DNA of 42,889 nucleotides from JBBQVZ01 sp038211015 (GTDB lineage: Bacteria > Actinomycetota > UBA4738 > HRBIN12), in contig JBBQVZ010000011.1 of the NCBI GenBank assembly GCA_038211015.1, positions 1 through 42,889 on the forward strand, read 5' to 3'. The translations under genes and the position numbers were made by a program. The notes below the pieces were generated by a model, which saw only the letters and a list, made by a program, of their open reading frames with translations, was not told where the DNA came from and searched no databases. Positions 1 through 8,115 of this stretch are shown piece by piece; the first letter of the stretch is position 1; every line of letters begins with the position of its first letter.

Positions 1-453
1 CACGCGTGCGCGGACCAGATCCCCACCGCCCAGGCTCTCGCGGAGCTCGTTCCGGTCGTGGAACAGCATCAGTTGGATCTGTTTCACTCCCCACTTGGTG
101 GTGGCGACGGTGGGGATGTTCAGGCGCTCGTAGATGTCGGCGCGCCGGGGATCGTAGATCCGCGCGACGACCTTCGGGACGTGATAGTGCTCGAGCGCGA
201 CGCGCGCGGAGACGATGTTCGAGTTGTCCCCGCTGGAGACGGCGACGAACGCATCGGCTTCCTTGATGCCCGCCTCTTCCAGCACGTCGCGATCGAATCC
301 CAACCCCACGATCGTTGTCGCGCGCGTCCCGGGCGGGTACTTGACGAAGGCGGAGGGCTTCTTGTCGATGACCGCGACGTCGTGGTCGCCCTCCAAGAGT
401 TGCAAGGCCAATTCCGACCCCACGCGTCCGCATCCCATGACGATGACCTTCAT
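1..453 (-). CDS. trkA: TrkA-type NAD-binding K+ channel/transporter subunit (3' end beyond window)
   Basis: The first 151 codons are present; the gene runs off the left edge. The protein opens with MKVIVMGCGRVGSELA, a beta strand followed by the GxGxxG dinucleotide loop of a Rossmann fold, and continues with an acidic strand end (AVID), VGLGFDRDVLEEAGI and SSGDNSNIVSA, all typical of the TrkA-N/RCK domain. Family members gate Trk/Ktr K+ uptake proteins through NAD(H) or nucleotide binding at the membrane's cytosolic face. It lies 10 nt downstream of the first KimA-like gene on the same strand, so the two are probably co-transcribed. No Shine-Dalgarno precedes the ATG; instead TAGTCT (made from the upstream stop codon) sits 7 nt before it. 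Whether a TrkA-C domain or a second TrkA gene follows cannot be seen. Confidence 0.9.
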   Translation of the reverse strand, partial: MKVIVMGCGRVGSELALQLLEGDHDVAVIDKKPSAFVKYPPGTRATTIVGLGFDRDVLEEAGIKEADAFVAVSSGDNSNIVSARVALEHYHVPKVVARIYDPRRADIYERLNIPTVATTKWGVKQIQLMLFHDRNELRESLGGGDLVRARV

Positions 454-460
454 GCGGGGG

Positions 461-466
461 AGACTA
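461..466 (-). promoter_or_regulatory. putative -10 element TAGTCT overlapping a stop codon, for leaderless trkA
   Basis: Read on the minus strand, the TAG stop of the KimA-like gene continues as TAGTCT, followed by seven C-rich bases and then the trkA ATG. The seven bases hold no purine-rich ribosome site. A TANNNT hexamer at this distance from a start is the usual actinobacterial leaderless arrangement. Inferred from spacing and composition only. Confidence 0.45.
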
Positions 467-2908
467 CTGGACGCCTGCGGGGGCTGCCACGGACGTGTCC
501 GCGACGGGCCGCGGCGCGAAGAAGTACGGGACGCGCGCCACGTCGATGTGTGGATACCGGCCGAGCGTCCGCATGATCTTGCTGCCCGTGCGGTCGTGGA
601 GCAGGCGTTGGCTGAGCTTGGGGAAGTCCCGCCGGGCCATCACGACGGTCACCTCCGTGCCTCGATCCGACCGGCTCAGCACGTACTCCTCAAGCGCGCG
701 CGTGATGTTGCGGTCCCAGCATTCGATCACGTCGAGCGGGACCGGCATCCGCGCGTCCATCCACTTCTTCACGAGCATCCCCGCGCGGTCGGGATCGACG
801 GCCGCGTGCACGGCCCAGACCTCCGTGCACCCGAGGGTGAGTGGATAGCGCACGGCCCGAAGGACGGCACTGTCCAACTTGTCGACCAGCACGATCGCGG
901 TGTGTTGGCCGCGGGGAGCCATCCGCACGACGGGCCTCCCCTGCTCGTCGTATGAGAGGGGGTGCACGCCGTCGGGGTGATCGCGAACCAGCGTCACCCG
1001 CACCTGCTCGTACGGAAGCAGTGCGCGCGTGAGCCGCGCGCCCGCCCTGGCTTCGGAGATCCGTTCGCGTGCCGACGTCTCGTGGGGGACGGGGATCAGC
1101 ACGTTCACGTCGCGATCCTCCGGCATGGCCGCGATGAAGCCGGCCAGGCGGCTCGCACCTTCGCCTCCGCCTCGCAGGATCTTCAGGGGGACGTCGCTCA
1201 GGCCCGCGGCGCTCCACGCCGTTTCCAACTGGAGCGTGCGCAACGGGTCGTCCTCGATGTGCACGGCCCGGACGTCGTCCGCACGGATCGTCTTGGCGTA
1301 CTGCAGCGCGTGGATGGTCTTGGAGTCGACGTGATCGACGAGCAGCACGATAGCCGGTCGCTTCAGATCGTCCGTGTTGAACCGTTCCAGGTCTCGTTGG
1401 AGCTCGCCTTGTTCCACCTCGTACTGCCGCGCCAACCGGATCAACGCGTAGACCATGATCGGCACCAGGACGATGACGGCCCACGCGCCGTGAGTGAACT
1501 TCGTGATACCGATGACGATCAGCACGACGCCGGTCGCGAGCGCTCCCAGGCCGTTGACGAGCAGGCCGACCTGCCAGTGGGGCTCTTTGATCCGGAGGTG
1601 CCGCTTGGCCATGCCGGCCTGCGACAACGTGAACGACGTGAAGACACCGATCGCGTAGAACGGGATCAACTTCGTCACGTCCCCGCCGAACGCGATCACG
1701 AGCGCCGCCGCCGCCATCGAGAGCGCGATGATCCCGTTGGAGAAGACCAGCCGGTGCCCGCGCGTCGTGAACTGCCGAGGCAGGAAGTCGTCGCCCGCCT
1801 GGAAGCTGGCGAGGCGCGGGAAGTCAGCGAACGCGGTGTTCGCGGCGAGCACCAGGACCATCGTGGTGGCGATCTGCAAGACGTAGAACGCCACGTGGCC
1901 GAACGTGCTGCTCCCGTACACCGCGCGGCCGATCTCGGCGAGCACGGTCTGCTGCTGCGTCGGGTCGGGGACCGCCTGGACCTTCTGGGCGAGGAAGGAG
2001 ATCCCGAGGAACATCGTTCCGAGGAGCGCGCCCATCCACATCAAGGTGGTCCGCGCGTTCTTCCACTCCGGTGGGCGGAACGCCGGCACACCGTTGGAGA
2101 TGGCCTCGACGCCAGTCATCGCCGTGCTGCCAGACGCGAGCGCGTGGAGGCCGAGGAACAGCCCGACGAGCGCCAGTGGCTCGATCCCCTGTGCGGAATG
2201 TTCGCTCGCCCAACCGGCCGTGAAGCCTCCGGTCGCGGCGTGCTGGAGCGTGCCCGACGCGAGCTTGACGATCCCGAGCAGGATGAGCGAGCCGATCATC
2301 GTCAGGAACAGGAACGTCGGAGCGGCGAAGATGCGCCCCGACTCCTTCACGCCCCGCAGGTTGCCGACGGCGATGAGCGCGATGAAGAACAGACACAGCG
2401 GAACGCGCAGCTCGTGCAACGCGGGGACGGCGGCGATGATCGCCGAGACGCCGGCCGACACCGAGACCGCGACGGTCAGCACGTAGTCCGTCAGCAGCGC
2501 GACGCCGGCGACCTGCGCCGGGACCAATCCGAAGTTGTCCTTCGTGACGATGTAGGCACCGCCGGCTGACGGGTAGGCCTTGATCGTCTGCCGGTAGCTG
2601 AACATCAAGATCGCGAGCACACCGACGATGACGAACGACAACGGCAGGATCAGGGCGAACGCGGCGGTGGCGACCGCCCCCGCGATGAAGAGGGTACGGA
2701 GCATCTCCTCCGTGGCGTAGGCAACGGACGAAAGGGCGTCGGAGGAGAAGATCGCGAGCGCGGTGGACTTCCCCAGTCGCTCATGGATGAGTTGCGCTGT
2801 AGGGAGCGCGGGACCCAGGATGAGCCGCTTGAGGGAGTAGGCCCCCGGATGGGGCAACGGGCCCGGAGCGAGGCGCCCCGTCCGGTCCGATCGCTTGGTG
2901 TTCGTCAA
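464..2908 (-). CDS. kimA: KimA-like APC-superfamily K+ transporter with tandem C-terminal Usp-like domains
   Basis: A polytopic permease of 814 aa. From memory of B. subtilis KimA (YdaO), a K+/H+ symporter, the match is close throughout the membrane part: SSDALSSVAYATEE at residues 55-68 (the KimA Asp and Tyr implicated in K+ binding fall here), YRQTIKAYPSAGGAYIV, LLTDYVLTVAVSVSAG, MTGVEAISNGVPAF, LVLAANTAFADFPRLASF and FYAIGVFTSFTLSQAGM. After about 12 membrane segments come roughly 290 cytosolic residues holding two similar Usp-like modules, opening IVLLVDHVDSKTIHALQYA and IVLVDKLDSAVLRAVRYPL. KimA itself is about 600 aa, so this is a longer version. Start chosen as TTG at 2908 because GAGGAG lies 7 nt upstream; the longer frame to 3118 has low-complexity, shadow-like sequence. 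Product annotators may call it an amino acid permease; K+ is favoured by motifs and neighbours. Confidence 0.85.
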   Translation of the reverse strand: MTNTKRSDRTGRLAPGPLPHPGAYSLKRLILGPALPTAQLIHERLGKSTALAIFSSDALSSVAYATEEMLRTLFIAGAVATAAFALILPLSFVIVGVLAILMFSYRQTIKAYPSAGGAYIVTKDNFGLVPAQVAGVALLTDYVLTVAVSVSAGVSAIIAAVPALHELRVPLCLFFIALIAVGNLRGVKESGRIFAAPTFLFLTMIGSLILLGIVKLASGTLQHAATGGFTAGWASEHSAQGIEPLALVGLFLGLHALASGSTAMTGVEAISNGVPAFRPPEWKNARTTLMWMGALLGTMFLGISFLAQKVQAVPDPTQQQTVLAEIGRAVYGSSTFGHVAFYVLQIATTMVLVLAANTAFADFPRLASFQAGDDFLPRQFTTRGHRLVFSNGIIALSMAAAALVIAFGGDVTKLIPFYAIGVFTSFTLSQAGMAKRHLRIKEPHWQVGLLVNGLGALATGVVLIVIGITKFTHGAWAVIVLVPIMVYALIRLARQYEVEQGELQRDLERFNTDDLKRPAIVLLVDHVDSKTIHALQYAKTIRADDVRAVHIEDDPLRTLQLETAWSAAGLSDVPLKILRGGGEGASRLAGFIAAMPEDRDVNVLIPVPHETSARERISEARAGARLTRALLPYEQVRVTLVRDHPDGVHPLSYDEQGRPVVRMAPRGQHTAIVLVDKLDSAVLRAVRYPLTLGCTEVWAVHAAVDPDRAGMLVKKWMDARMPVPLDVIECWDRNITRALEEYVLSRSDRGTEVTVVMARRDFPKLSQRLLHDRTGSKIMRTLGRYPHIDVARVPYFFAPRPVADTSVAAPAGVQ

Positions 2909-2960
2909 CCGTGCGCTCCTCGAGGGTTCGGGTCGTGCATGTACAGCGTCGGCCGTCCGG

Positions 2961-3010
2961 CGTGAAGGACCCGTGAAGGTCGGGCCCGGCGCCGTGAAGA
3001 TGTCGTGAAA
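2961..3010. promoter_or_regulatory. four CGTGAA(G/A) direct repeats, probable operator of the KdpE-type regulator
   Basis: CGTGAAG occurs at 2961, 2972 and 2992, and CGTGAAA at 3004, giving start-to-start spacings of 11, 20 and 12 bp, close to one, two and one helical turns. OmpR/PhoB/KdpE-type regulators bind head-to-tail repeats about 11 bp apart. The array lies in the divergent region between the KimA-like gene and the sensor kinase. The third copy sits where a -35 would be for the TAGCGT hexamer at 3016 (17-bp spacer). Repeats are directly visible; binding by the regulator encoded at 4469 is inferred. Confidence 0.5.
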
Positions 3011-3015
3011 AGGGC

Positions 3016-3021
3016 TAGCGT
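3016..3021 (+). promoter_or_regulatory. putative -10 TAGCGT for the leaderless sensor kinase gene
   Basis: TAGCGT ends 8 nt before the GTG start at 3030. The only purine run (AAAAGGG, 3008-3014) is too far from the start to act as a normal ribosome site and precedes the hexamer. A GTGAAG repeat occupies the -35 position with a 17-bp spacer. Confidence 0.5.
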
Positions 3022-3029
3022 TCGTACCC

Positions 3030-4472
3030 GTGAACGTGCGCGACCTGCTCCATCCCGGCCGCCGGGCAACCCCGGTCCAGGCGGTGATCATCGCTCTGGC
3101 CCTGTCGACCGTGGCCACGGGACTCGGCCTGCTGATCGACAGGCACGGCGACGTGATCGCCGTGTCCTTCTATTTCCTCGCCGTGGTGTTGGCGTCGACC
3201 TCGGGAGGGATCCGCGCCGGCGTGATCGCTGCGGTCCTGAGTTCCCTCGGATTCACGTTCTTCTTCACGGCTCCCGAGTACGCCCTTCGGGTCGCGCGTG
3301 TCCAGGATGCCGTGGCTGCGGTCGTGCTCTTGGTCGTGGGGACGATCGTCGGATTGCTCGTTGCGCGCATGATCGATGAGCGCGAGCGCGCGACCGAGCG
3401 GGAGCGCGACGCGCGGCTGCTCGGCTACCTGGCGACCAAGCTCCTTTCTGGCGAACCGCTCGACCGCGTCCTTGACGACTTCGCCTCGGCATTGATCGAT
3501 CCGTTCGGTCTGCTCCGCTGCGAGGTCTCGGCGACGATGGACGACACGGTCGCCGCGAGACGCGCGATCGGGCTTGAGGGCCCTGCCGGACCATCGCAGA
3601 CGCTCGACATCTCGATCGGCAACATCTCGTTCGGCACCCTGACGGCCGTGCGTCCGGTCGGAGGCAGGCCGTTCACCTCCGACGATCGCGAGCTGCTCGA
3701 GGCGGCCGCCAAGCAGGCGGCGTTCGCGCTCGAACGTGCCCGGCTGGACGCGCAGGTTCGAGGGGCGCAGTTGGATTCCGAAACGAGCCGGTTGCGCGCC
3801 GCCCTCTTCTCCAGCGTGACGCACGACCTCCGAACGCCGCTCGCCTCGATCAAGGCCGGGGTATCGAGCCTGCTCTCCGATGAGGTCTCCTACGATCCCG
3901 CCCAACAACGGGAGCTCCTCACGACCGTCCTCGAGGAGACCGACCGCATGAACCGGCTCGTGGGCAACCTGATGGATCTATCCAGGATCCGCGCGGGGGC
4001 GCTGGTGCTCGCCCGCGAGCAAGGCTCGATCGACGAGATCGTCGACGCCGTTGTCGCCAGGATGCGCCCGCGTCTGCCGGGAGTGAGGTTCCGGCTGAAC
4101 GTCCGGCCGGATCTTCCGGACGTGTTCGTGGACCCGGTGCAGATCGACCAGGTCCTGACCAACCTCTTGGAGAACGCGGCGGCGCATTCTCCCGCGAACG
4201 GCGAGGTGCAGGTCGCGGCCGCGTCGTACCGCGGAACGATCCAGATCAGGGTGGCGGATCACGGCGAGGGTATCCCGGAGGCCGAGCGAGAGCGGGTGTT
4301 CGAGGCGTTCTACCGTGGCGACGCGGCCCCGGAGCGACCGGGGAGCGGCCTCGGGCTCGCGATCGCGCAGGCCGTCGTCGTGGCGCATGGCGGTCGGATC
4401 TGGATCGAGGGAGCTCCCGGCGGGGGTACCGTCGTGGTGTTCGAGCTTCCGGTCAGAGCGGGGTCCGCGTGA
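3030..4472 (+). CDS. KdpD-type sensor histidine kinase (core form: DUF4118-GAF-HisKA-HATPase)
   Basis: 480 aa. Four membrane segments at about residues 18-112 form the DUF4118 module of KdpD (FYFLAVVLASTSGGIRAG and GFTFFFTAPEYALRV are typical). A GAF domain covers about 135-235, a dimerisation/phosphotransfer domain has H265 in SSVTHDLRTPLASIKAG, and the ATPase domain shows NLLENAAAHS, DHGEGIP and GSGLGLAI. E. coli KdpD is about 890 aa; the N-terminal cytosolic KdpD and Usp domains, which report K+ and bind c-di-AMP in some species, are absent here. The stop overlaps the GTG of the regulator gene (GTGA), so the pair is translationally coupled. No kdpFABC is in view; the flanking transporters are KimA-like, which are the likely targets. 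Confidence 0.88.
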   Translation: MNVRDLLHPGRRATPVQAVIIALALSTVATGLGLLIDRHGDVIAVSFYFLAVVLASTSGGIRAGVIAAVLSSLGFTFFFTAPEYALRVARVQDAVAAVVLLVVGTIVGLLVARMIDERERATERERDARLLGYLATKLLSGEPLDRVLDDFASALIDPFGLLRCEVSATMDDTVAARRAIGLEGPAGPSQTLDISIGNISFGTLTAVRPVGGRPFTSDDRELLEAAAKQAAFALERARLDAQVRGAQLDSETSRLRAALFSSVTHDLRTPLASIKAGVSSLLSDEVSYDPAQQRELLTTVLEETDRMNRLVGNLMDLSRIRAGALVLAREQGSIDEIVDAVVARMRPRLPGVRFRLNVRPDLPDVFVDPVQIDQVLTNLLENAAAHSPANGEVQVAAASYRGTIQIRVADHGEGIPEAERERVFEAFYRGDAAPERPGSGLGLAIAQAVVVAHGGRIWIEGAPGGGTVVVFELPVRAGSA

Positions 4473-5155
4473 AGGTGCTCGTCGTGGACGACGAACCGCA
4501 GATCCGTCGCGCGCTCCGCACCAGCCTCGAGGCGCACGGCTACGAGGTAACGACCGTGGGGACCGGGGAGGAAGGCGTGCTCGGCGTGGCGGAGACCGCT
4601 CCCGACCTGGTGTTGCTCGATCTCGGCCTTCCCGATGTCGACGGCGCGGAGGTGATCGAGCGCATCCGCGCGTTCAGCGAGGTGCCGATCATCGTGGTGT
4701 CCGTCCGCGAAGGACAGCACGCGAAGGTCGCCGCGTTGGACGCGGGGGCGGACGACTTCGTGACCAAGCCGTTCGGCATGGAGGAGCTGTTGGCCCGGTC
4801 CCGCGCCGCGCTCCGACGGCGTCGCCCCGATGAGCCGACCCCGTCGGTCGTCCGCTTCGGGGACCTCACCGTCGATCTGGCTCGGAGGCTCGTGACCCGC
4901 GGCGACGTGGCCCTGCACCTCACACCGACGGAGTACGCGCTGCTCGAAGCTCTCGTGTCCAACCCCGGGAAGCTCCTCACCCACGGGTGGCTGCTCCGCA
5001 AGGTCTGGGGAAGGGGATACGGCACCGAGACGACGTACCTTCGGACCTACATCCGGGCGCTCCGGAGGAAGCTCGGGGACGACGCGTCGGCGCCCGGCCT
5101 CATCACCACGGAGCCGGGCGTCGGGTACCGATGGGTCGCCGAGCCGACCGGGTAG
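4469..5155 (+). CDS. KdpE-type OmpR-family response regulator
   Basis: 228 aa. Receiver domain at 1-115 with acidic pair in VVDDEP, phosphoacceptor D51 in LLDLGLPDVDG, Ser in VVSVREG and K100 in DFVTKPFG. The C-terminal winged helix (about 130-225) has LTPTEYALLEALVSNPGKLLTH, split here only by description, and the closing TEPGVGYRWV typical of KdpE. It is the cognate of the overlapping sensor kinase and is the natural candidate to bind the CGTGAAG repeats at 2961-3010. Its TAG stop forms the first half of a TAGCAT hexamer in front of the second KimA-like gene. Confidence 0.9.
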   Translation: MKVLVVDDEPQIRRALRTSLEAHGYEVTTVGTGEEGVLGVAETAPDLVLLDLGLPDVDGAEVIERIRAFSEVPIIVVSVREGQHAKVAALDAGADDFVTKPFGMEELLARSRAALRRRRPDEPTPSVVRFGDLTVDLARRLVTRGDVALHLTPTEYALLEALVSNPGKLLTHGWLLRKVWGRGYGTETTYLRTYIRALRRKLGDDASAPGLITTEPGVGYRWVAEPTG

Positions 5156-5158
5156 CAT
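5153..5158 (+). promoter_or_regulatory. putative -10 TAGCAT overlapping the upstream stop codon, for kimA-like gene 2
   Basis: The regulator's stop TAG reads on as TAGCAT, then six bases, then the ATG at 5165. The surrounding 10-mer GGGTAGCATC recurs upstream of holB and folE in the same arrangement. No Shine-Dalgarno lies between the hexamer and the start, and no convincing -35 is visible. Confidence 0.5.
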
Positions 5159-5164
5159 CCGCCG

Positions 5165-7540
5165 ATGGACCGCACCAAGACGAAGGGCCCGACCAGCGAG
5201 GTCGTGAAGCGGCTGCTGCTGGGCCGGGCGGTCCCCAGCGAAGGGCTCGAGCACACCCTTCTGCCGAAGATCCTTGCGCTGCCGGTTTTCTCGTCCGACG
5301 CTCTCTCCTCGGTCGCGTACGCGACCGAGGAGATCCTCCGCGTTCTGCTCATCGCGAGCGCGACCGGCATCCGCTTCGCCATGCCGATCGCGATCGCGAT
5401 CGCGTTGCTGCTGGTCGTCGTGGTGTCCTCGTATCGCCAGACGGTGCGCGCCTACCCAAACGGCGGCGGTTCCTACATCGTGAGCAAGGAGAACCTCGGC
5501 ACGTTCGCGGGCTTGCTCGCCGCCGCCGCGCTGCTTACGGACTATGTGCTGACGGTTGCTGTGTCGGTCGTCGCCGGCGTCTTCGCGATGATCTCGGCGA
5601 TCCCCAGCCTGGCACCCGTCAAGGTGGAGCTGGCCGTCGGGTTCGTTGTGCTGATCACGCTGGCGAACCTGCGTGGCGTTCGCGAATCGGGCACGCTCTT
5701 CGCCGTTCCGACCTACGCGTTCATCGTGTCGATCTTCACGCTGCTGATCGTAGGTCTGGCGCGCTGCGCGTTCGGGGGATGCCCCGTCGTGACCGAGCAT
5801 CTCGCCGCGGCGCCCGAGCTCGCCACGACGGCCGCCCCCCTCGGCTTGTTCGTGATCCTGCACGCATTCTCATCCGGCGCCACGGCGCTCACCGGCGTCG
5901 AGGCGATCTCCGACGGCGTGCCCGCGTTCCGCCACCCCCGGGCGAAGAATGCCGCGGAGACGCTCGCCATCATGGGGGCCATCTCGGTGACGATGTTCCT
6001 CGGCATCTCGTTCCTGGCGACACACATCCACGGGATCACGGTCAGCGAGGAGGGGTCCGTCGTCGGGCAGATCGCCCACGCCGTGTTCCGCGGCGGCCCT
6101 GTCTTCTACATCGTGCAGTTCTTCACGAGCGCGATCCTCATCCTGGCCGCGAACACGGCCTATCAGGACTTTCCGCGGCTGTCGTCGATCCTCGCACGCG
6201 ACCGGTTCATGCCCCGGCAGTTCGCCAACCGCGGCGACCGGCTCGTCTTCTCCAACGGCGTGATCGTGCTTGGCTCGCTCGCGAGCCTGCTGATCCTGGT
6301 GTTCGACGCCGATCTGAACCGGCTGATCCAGCTCTACGTGGTCGGGGTGTTCACCGCGTTCACGTTGTCGCAGTCGGGCATGATCCGCCACTGGCTGAAG
6401 GAGAAGCACAAGGGCGCCGAGGCGCAGAAGGGCTGGCGACGCTCCATCGTCATCAACTCGATCGGCGCCGTGTCGACGTTCGTCGTCCTGGTCATCGTCT
6501 CGCTCACCAAGTTCCTCGAGGGCGCGTGGATCGTGTTCGTCGCGGTTCCCATCATCATGTTCGCGTTCATCTCCATCCACCGTCACTACTCGGCGATCAT
6601 GGCGCAGCTCCGCCGGGGCACCATCCGTTCGGGGGAGCTCGGTGAGAACCACGTGGTCCTGCTCGTCCGCGATCTCGACCCGGCGACGGCGGAGGCTCTC
6701 GGGTACCTCCGATCGTTCCGCGCGATGGACGTGCGCGCGGTGTACCCGGTCTCGAGCGGCGCCGTGCCGTCCGAGCTCCAAGATCGCTGGCGCGCGTTCG
6801 CGGGTGGTGGCCCGGACCTCGAGCCGCTCGTGTGTCGCGGCGACGACCTGCTGAGCGCGATGCGGACTTACGTGAAGGGCATCCAGCGTGGCCCCGTCGA
6901 TTTCATCACCGTGATCGTGCCCGAGGAGATCAGCGAAGGCTTGGTCACTTACCTCCTGCGGAACCGGAAGCTGGTCCAGCTCAAGGCGGGCTTGCTCCGG
7001 GAGGCGAACGTCGTCGTCACGGACGTCCCGGTGGTCGTCGAGGACGGCACACCCGTGGGAGCGGACGCCCGCCCGCTGATCCCCCAGCGAACCGTGACCC
7101 TCCTCTTCGTCTCCAACGTGAACGATGCGACCATCCGCGCCGTGAACTACGCGCGCTCGCTCGGTGCCGCCGAGACGCGCGCGATCTACTTCGAGCTCGA
7201 CCCGGAAGCGGTCAACGCCAACCGCTTGGAGCAGGAGTGGTTCGACTCGCAGATGGGGATCCCGCTGGATATCGTCGAGGCCCCCTTCCGCGATCTCACG
7301 AGCCCGATGGTCGGAGAGGTTCGCCGCTACACCGCTCGTCCCGACACCGTCGTGAACGTGGTGATCCCCGAGTTCGTGATCAACAAGTGGCGCCACTTGA
7401 TCCTTCACAACATGAATGCCCTGTTCATCAAGCGGCTCTTCCTGTTCGAAGAGCGCGCCGTGCTCACCAGCGTGCCCTTCCCGTTGGAGGATCCGCGCGC
7501 GGCGCGCGCGGCCGAGGCCCGGGCGTCGGAGGGATCCTGA
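5165..7540 (+). CDS. kimA: second KimA-like K+ transporter with C-terminal Usp-like domains
   Basis: 791 aa, a diverged paralogue of the protein encoded at 464-2908. Same signature blocks: SSDALSSVAYATEE (43-56), YRQTVRAYPNGGGSYIVSKE, LLTDYVLTVAVSVVAG, LTGVEAISDGVPAF, LILAANTAYQDFPRLSSI and VVGVFTAFTLSQSGM. About 12 membrane segments are followed by a long cytosolic tail with two Usp-like modules (VVLLVRDLDPATAEALGYL and VTLLFVSNVNDATIRAVNYA). It follows the KdpDE-type pair on the same strand with 9 nt between and ends one base before the HD-domain gene. A leaderless start with TAGCAT would let it be expressed apart from the kinase pair. Expected role: high-affinity, proton-coupled K+ uptake at the cytoplasmic membrane; substrate inferred from family. 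Confidence 0.85.
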   Translation: MDRTKTKGPTSEVVKRLLLGRAVPSEGLEHTLLPKILALPVFSSDALSSVAYATEEILRVLLIASATGIRFAMPIAIAIALLLVVVVSSYRQTVRAYPNGGGSYIVSKENLGTFAGLLAAAALLTDYVLTVAVSVVAGVFAMISAIPSLAPVKVELAVGFVVLITLANLRGVRESGTLFAVPTYAFIVSIFTLLIVGLARCAFGGCPVVTEHLAAAPELATTAAPLGLFVILHAFSSGATALTGVEAISDGVPAFRHPRAKNAAETLAIMGAISVTMFLGISFLATHIHGITVSEEGSVVGQIAHAVFRGGPVFYIVQFFTSAILILAANTAYQDFPRLSSILARDRFMPRQFANRGDRLVFSNGVIVLGSLASLLILVFDADLNRLIQLYVVGVFTAFTLSQSGMIRHWLKEKHKGAEAQKGWRRSIVINSIGAVSTFVVLVIVSLTKFLEGAWIVFVAVPIIMFAFISIHRHYSAIMAQLRRGTIRSGELGENHVVLLVRDLDPATAEALGYLRSFRAMDVRAVYPVSSGAVPSELQDRWRAFAGGGPDLEPLVCRGDDLLSAMRTYVKGIQRGPVDFITVIVPEEISEGLVTYLLRNRKLVQLKAGLLREANVVVTDVPVVVEDGTPVGADARPLIPQRTVTLLFVSNVNDATIRAVNYARSLGAAETRAIYFELDPEAVNANRLEQEWFDSQMGIPLDIVEAPFRDLTSPMVGEVRRYTARPDTVVNVVIPEFVINKWRHLILHNMNALFIKRLFLFEERAVLTSVPFPLEDPRAARAAEARASEGS

Positions 7541-7541
7541 C

Positions 7542-8102
7542 GTGGACCGGGCGGCCGCGGTCGCGTTCTGTCGTGAGAAGTGCCTGAAGGAGACGACGGT
7601 CCGGCATCTGATCTCCGTTGAGGGCGTCATGCGGGCGCTCGCGGGCCGGTTCGACGAGGACGCGGATCTCTGGGGGCTCACGGGGCTCTTCCACGACCTG
7701 GACCAGGATCACACCGGTGACGAAGGGCTGGGGCATGCCGAGCTCGCGGCGTCGTGGCTCCGCGAGGAAGGCGTCGACGAGCGCATCGTGAACGGCGTGC
7801 TCGCGCACGCGTACGAGGTGTATCGCACTGACCTGATGTCCCGCGCCGTGGTGCACGCCGACGCGGTCGCCGGCCTGCTCGTCGCGTCCGCGCTCGTCCG
7901 GCCCGAGAAGGCGTCCGGGATGAAGGTCTCGTCCGTGAAGAAGAAGCTCAAGGAGAAGGCGTTCGCTCCGGGCGTGAATCGGGACGAGATCATGGACGTA
8001 GAGGAGTCGATCGGGCTCCCGCTCGATGAGTTCATCGCCGTGTCGATCGCCGGGCTGCAGTCGGTCGCACCGGAGATCGCTCTGGTCGCTGAGGCGAACT
8101 AG
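7542..8102 (+). CDS. HD-domain metal-dependent hydrolase
   Basis: 186 aa. The metal ligands of the HD superfamily are in order: H in VRHLISVEG, HD in TGLFHDLDQDH, H in GLGHAEL, H in VLAHAYEVY and D in VVHADAVAG. Size and motif order fit the small predicted hydrolases of COG2316; the substrate is unknown. GTG at 7542 was chosen because GGAGGG lies 8 nt upstream and the stop of the transporter gene ends just two bases before the GTG (TGA-C-GTG). The tight coupling to a KimA-like gene hints at a job in K+ or nucleotide-signal control (KimA proteins respond to c-di-AMP in Firmicutes), but nothing in the sequence proves a phosphodiesterase activity. Confidence 0.85.
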   Translation: MDRAAAVAFCREKCLKETTVRHLISVEGVMRALAGRFDEDADLWGLTGLFHDLDQDHTGDEGLGHAELAASWLREEGVDERIVNGVLAHAYEVYRTDLMSRAVVHADAVAGLLVASALVRPEKASGMKVSSVKKKLKEKAFAPGVNRDEIMDVEESIGLPLDEFIAVSIAGLQSVAPEIALVAEAN

Positions 8103-8115
8103 TCTGTTTCAGACT
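8101..8115. terminator. short inverted repeat spanning two convergent stops
   Basis: AGTCTG-TTT-CAGACT forms a 6-bp stem with a 3-nt loop. It covers the stop of the HD-domain gene and the stop of the convergent yihY-like gene. Without a U-run it is at best a weak bidirectional terminator. Confidence 0.35.

Noticed and set aside
2909..3118. 70-codon N-terminal extension of the first KimA-like protein
   Set aside because: TTG at 2908 has a good GAGGAG site; the extension overlaps the divergent kinase gene and the direct-repeat region.
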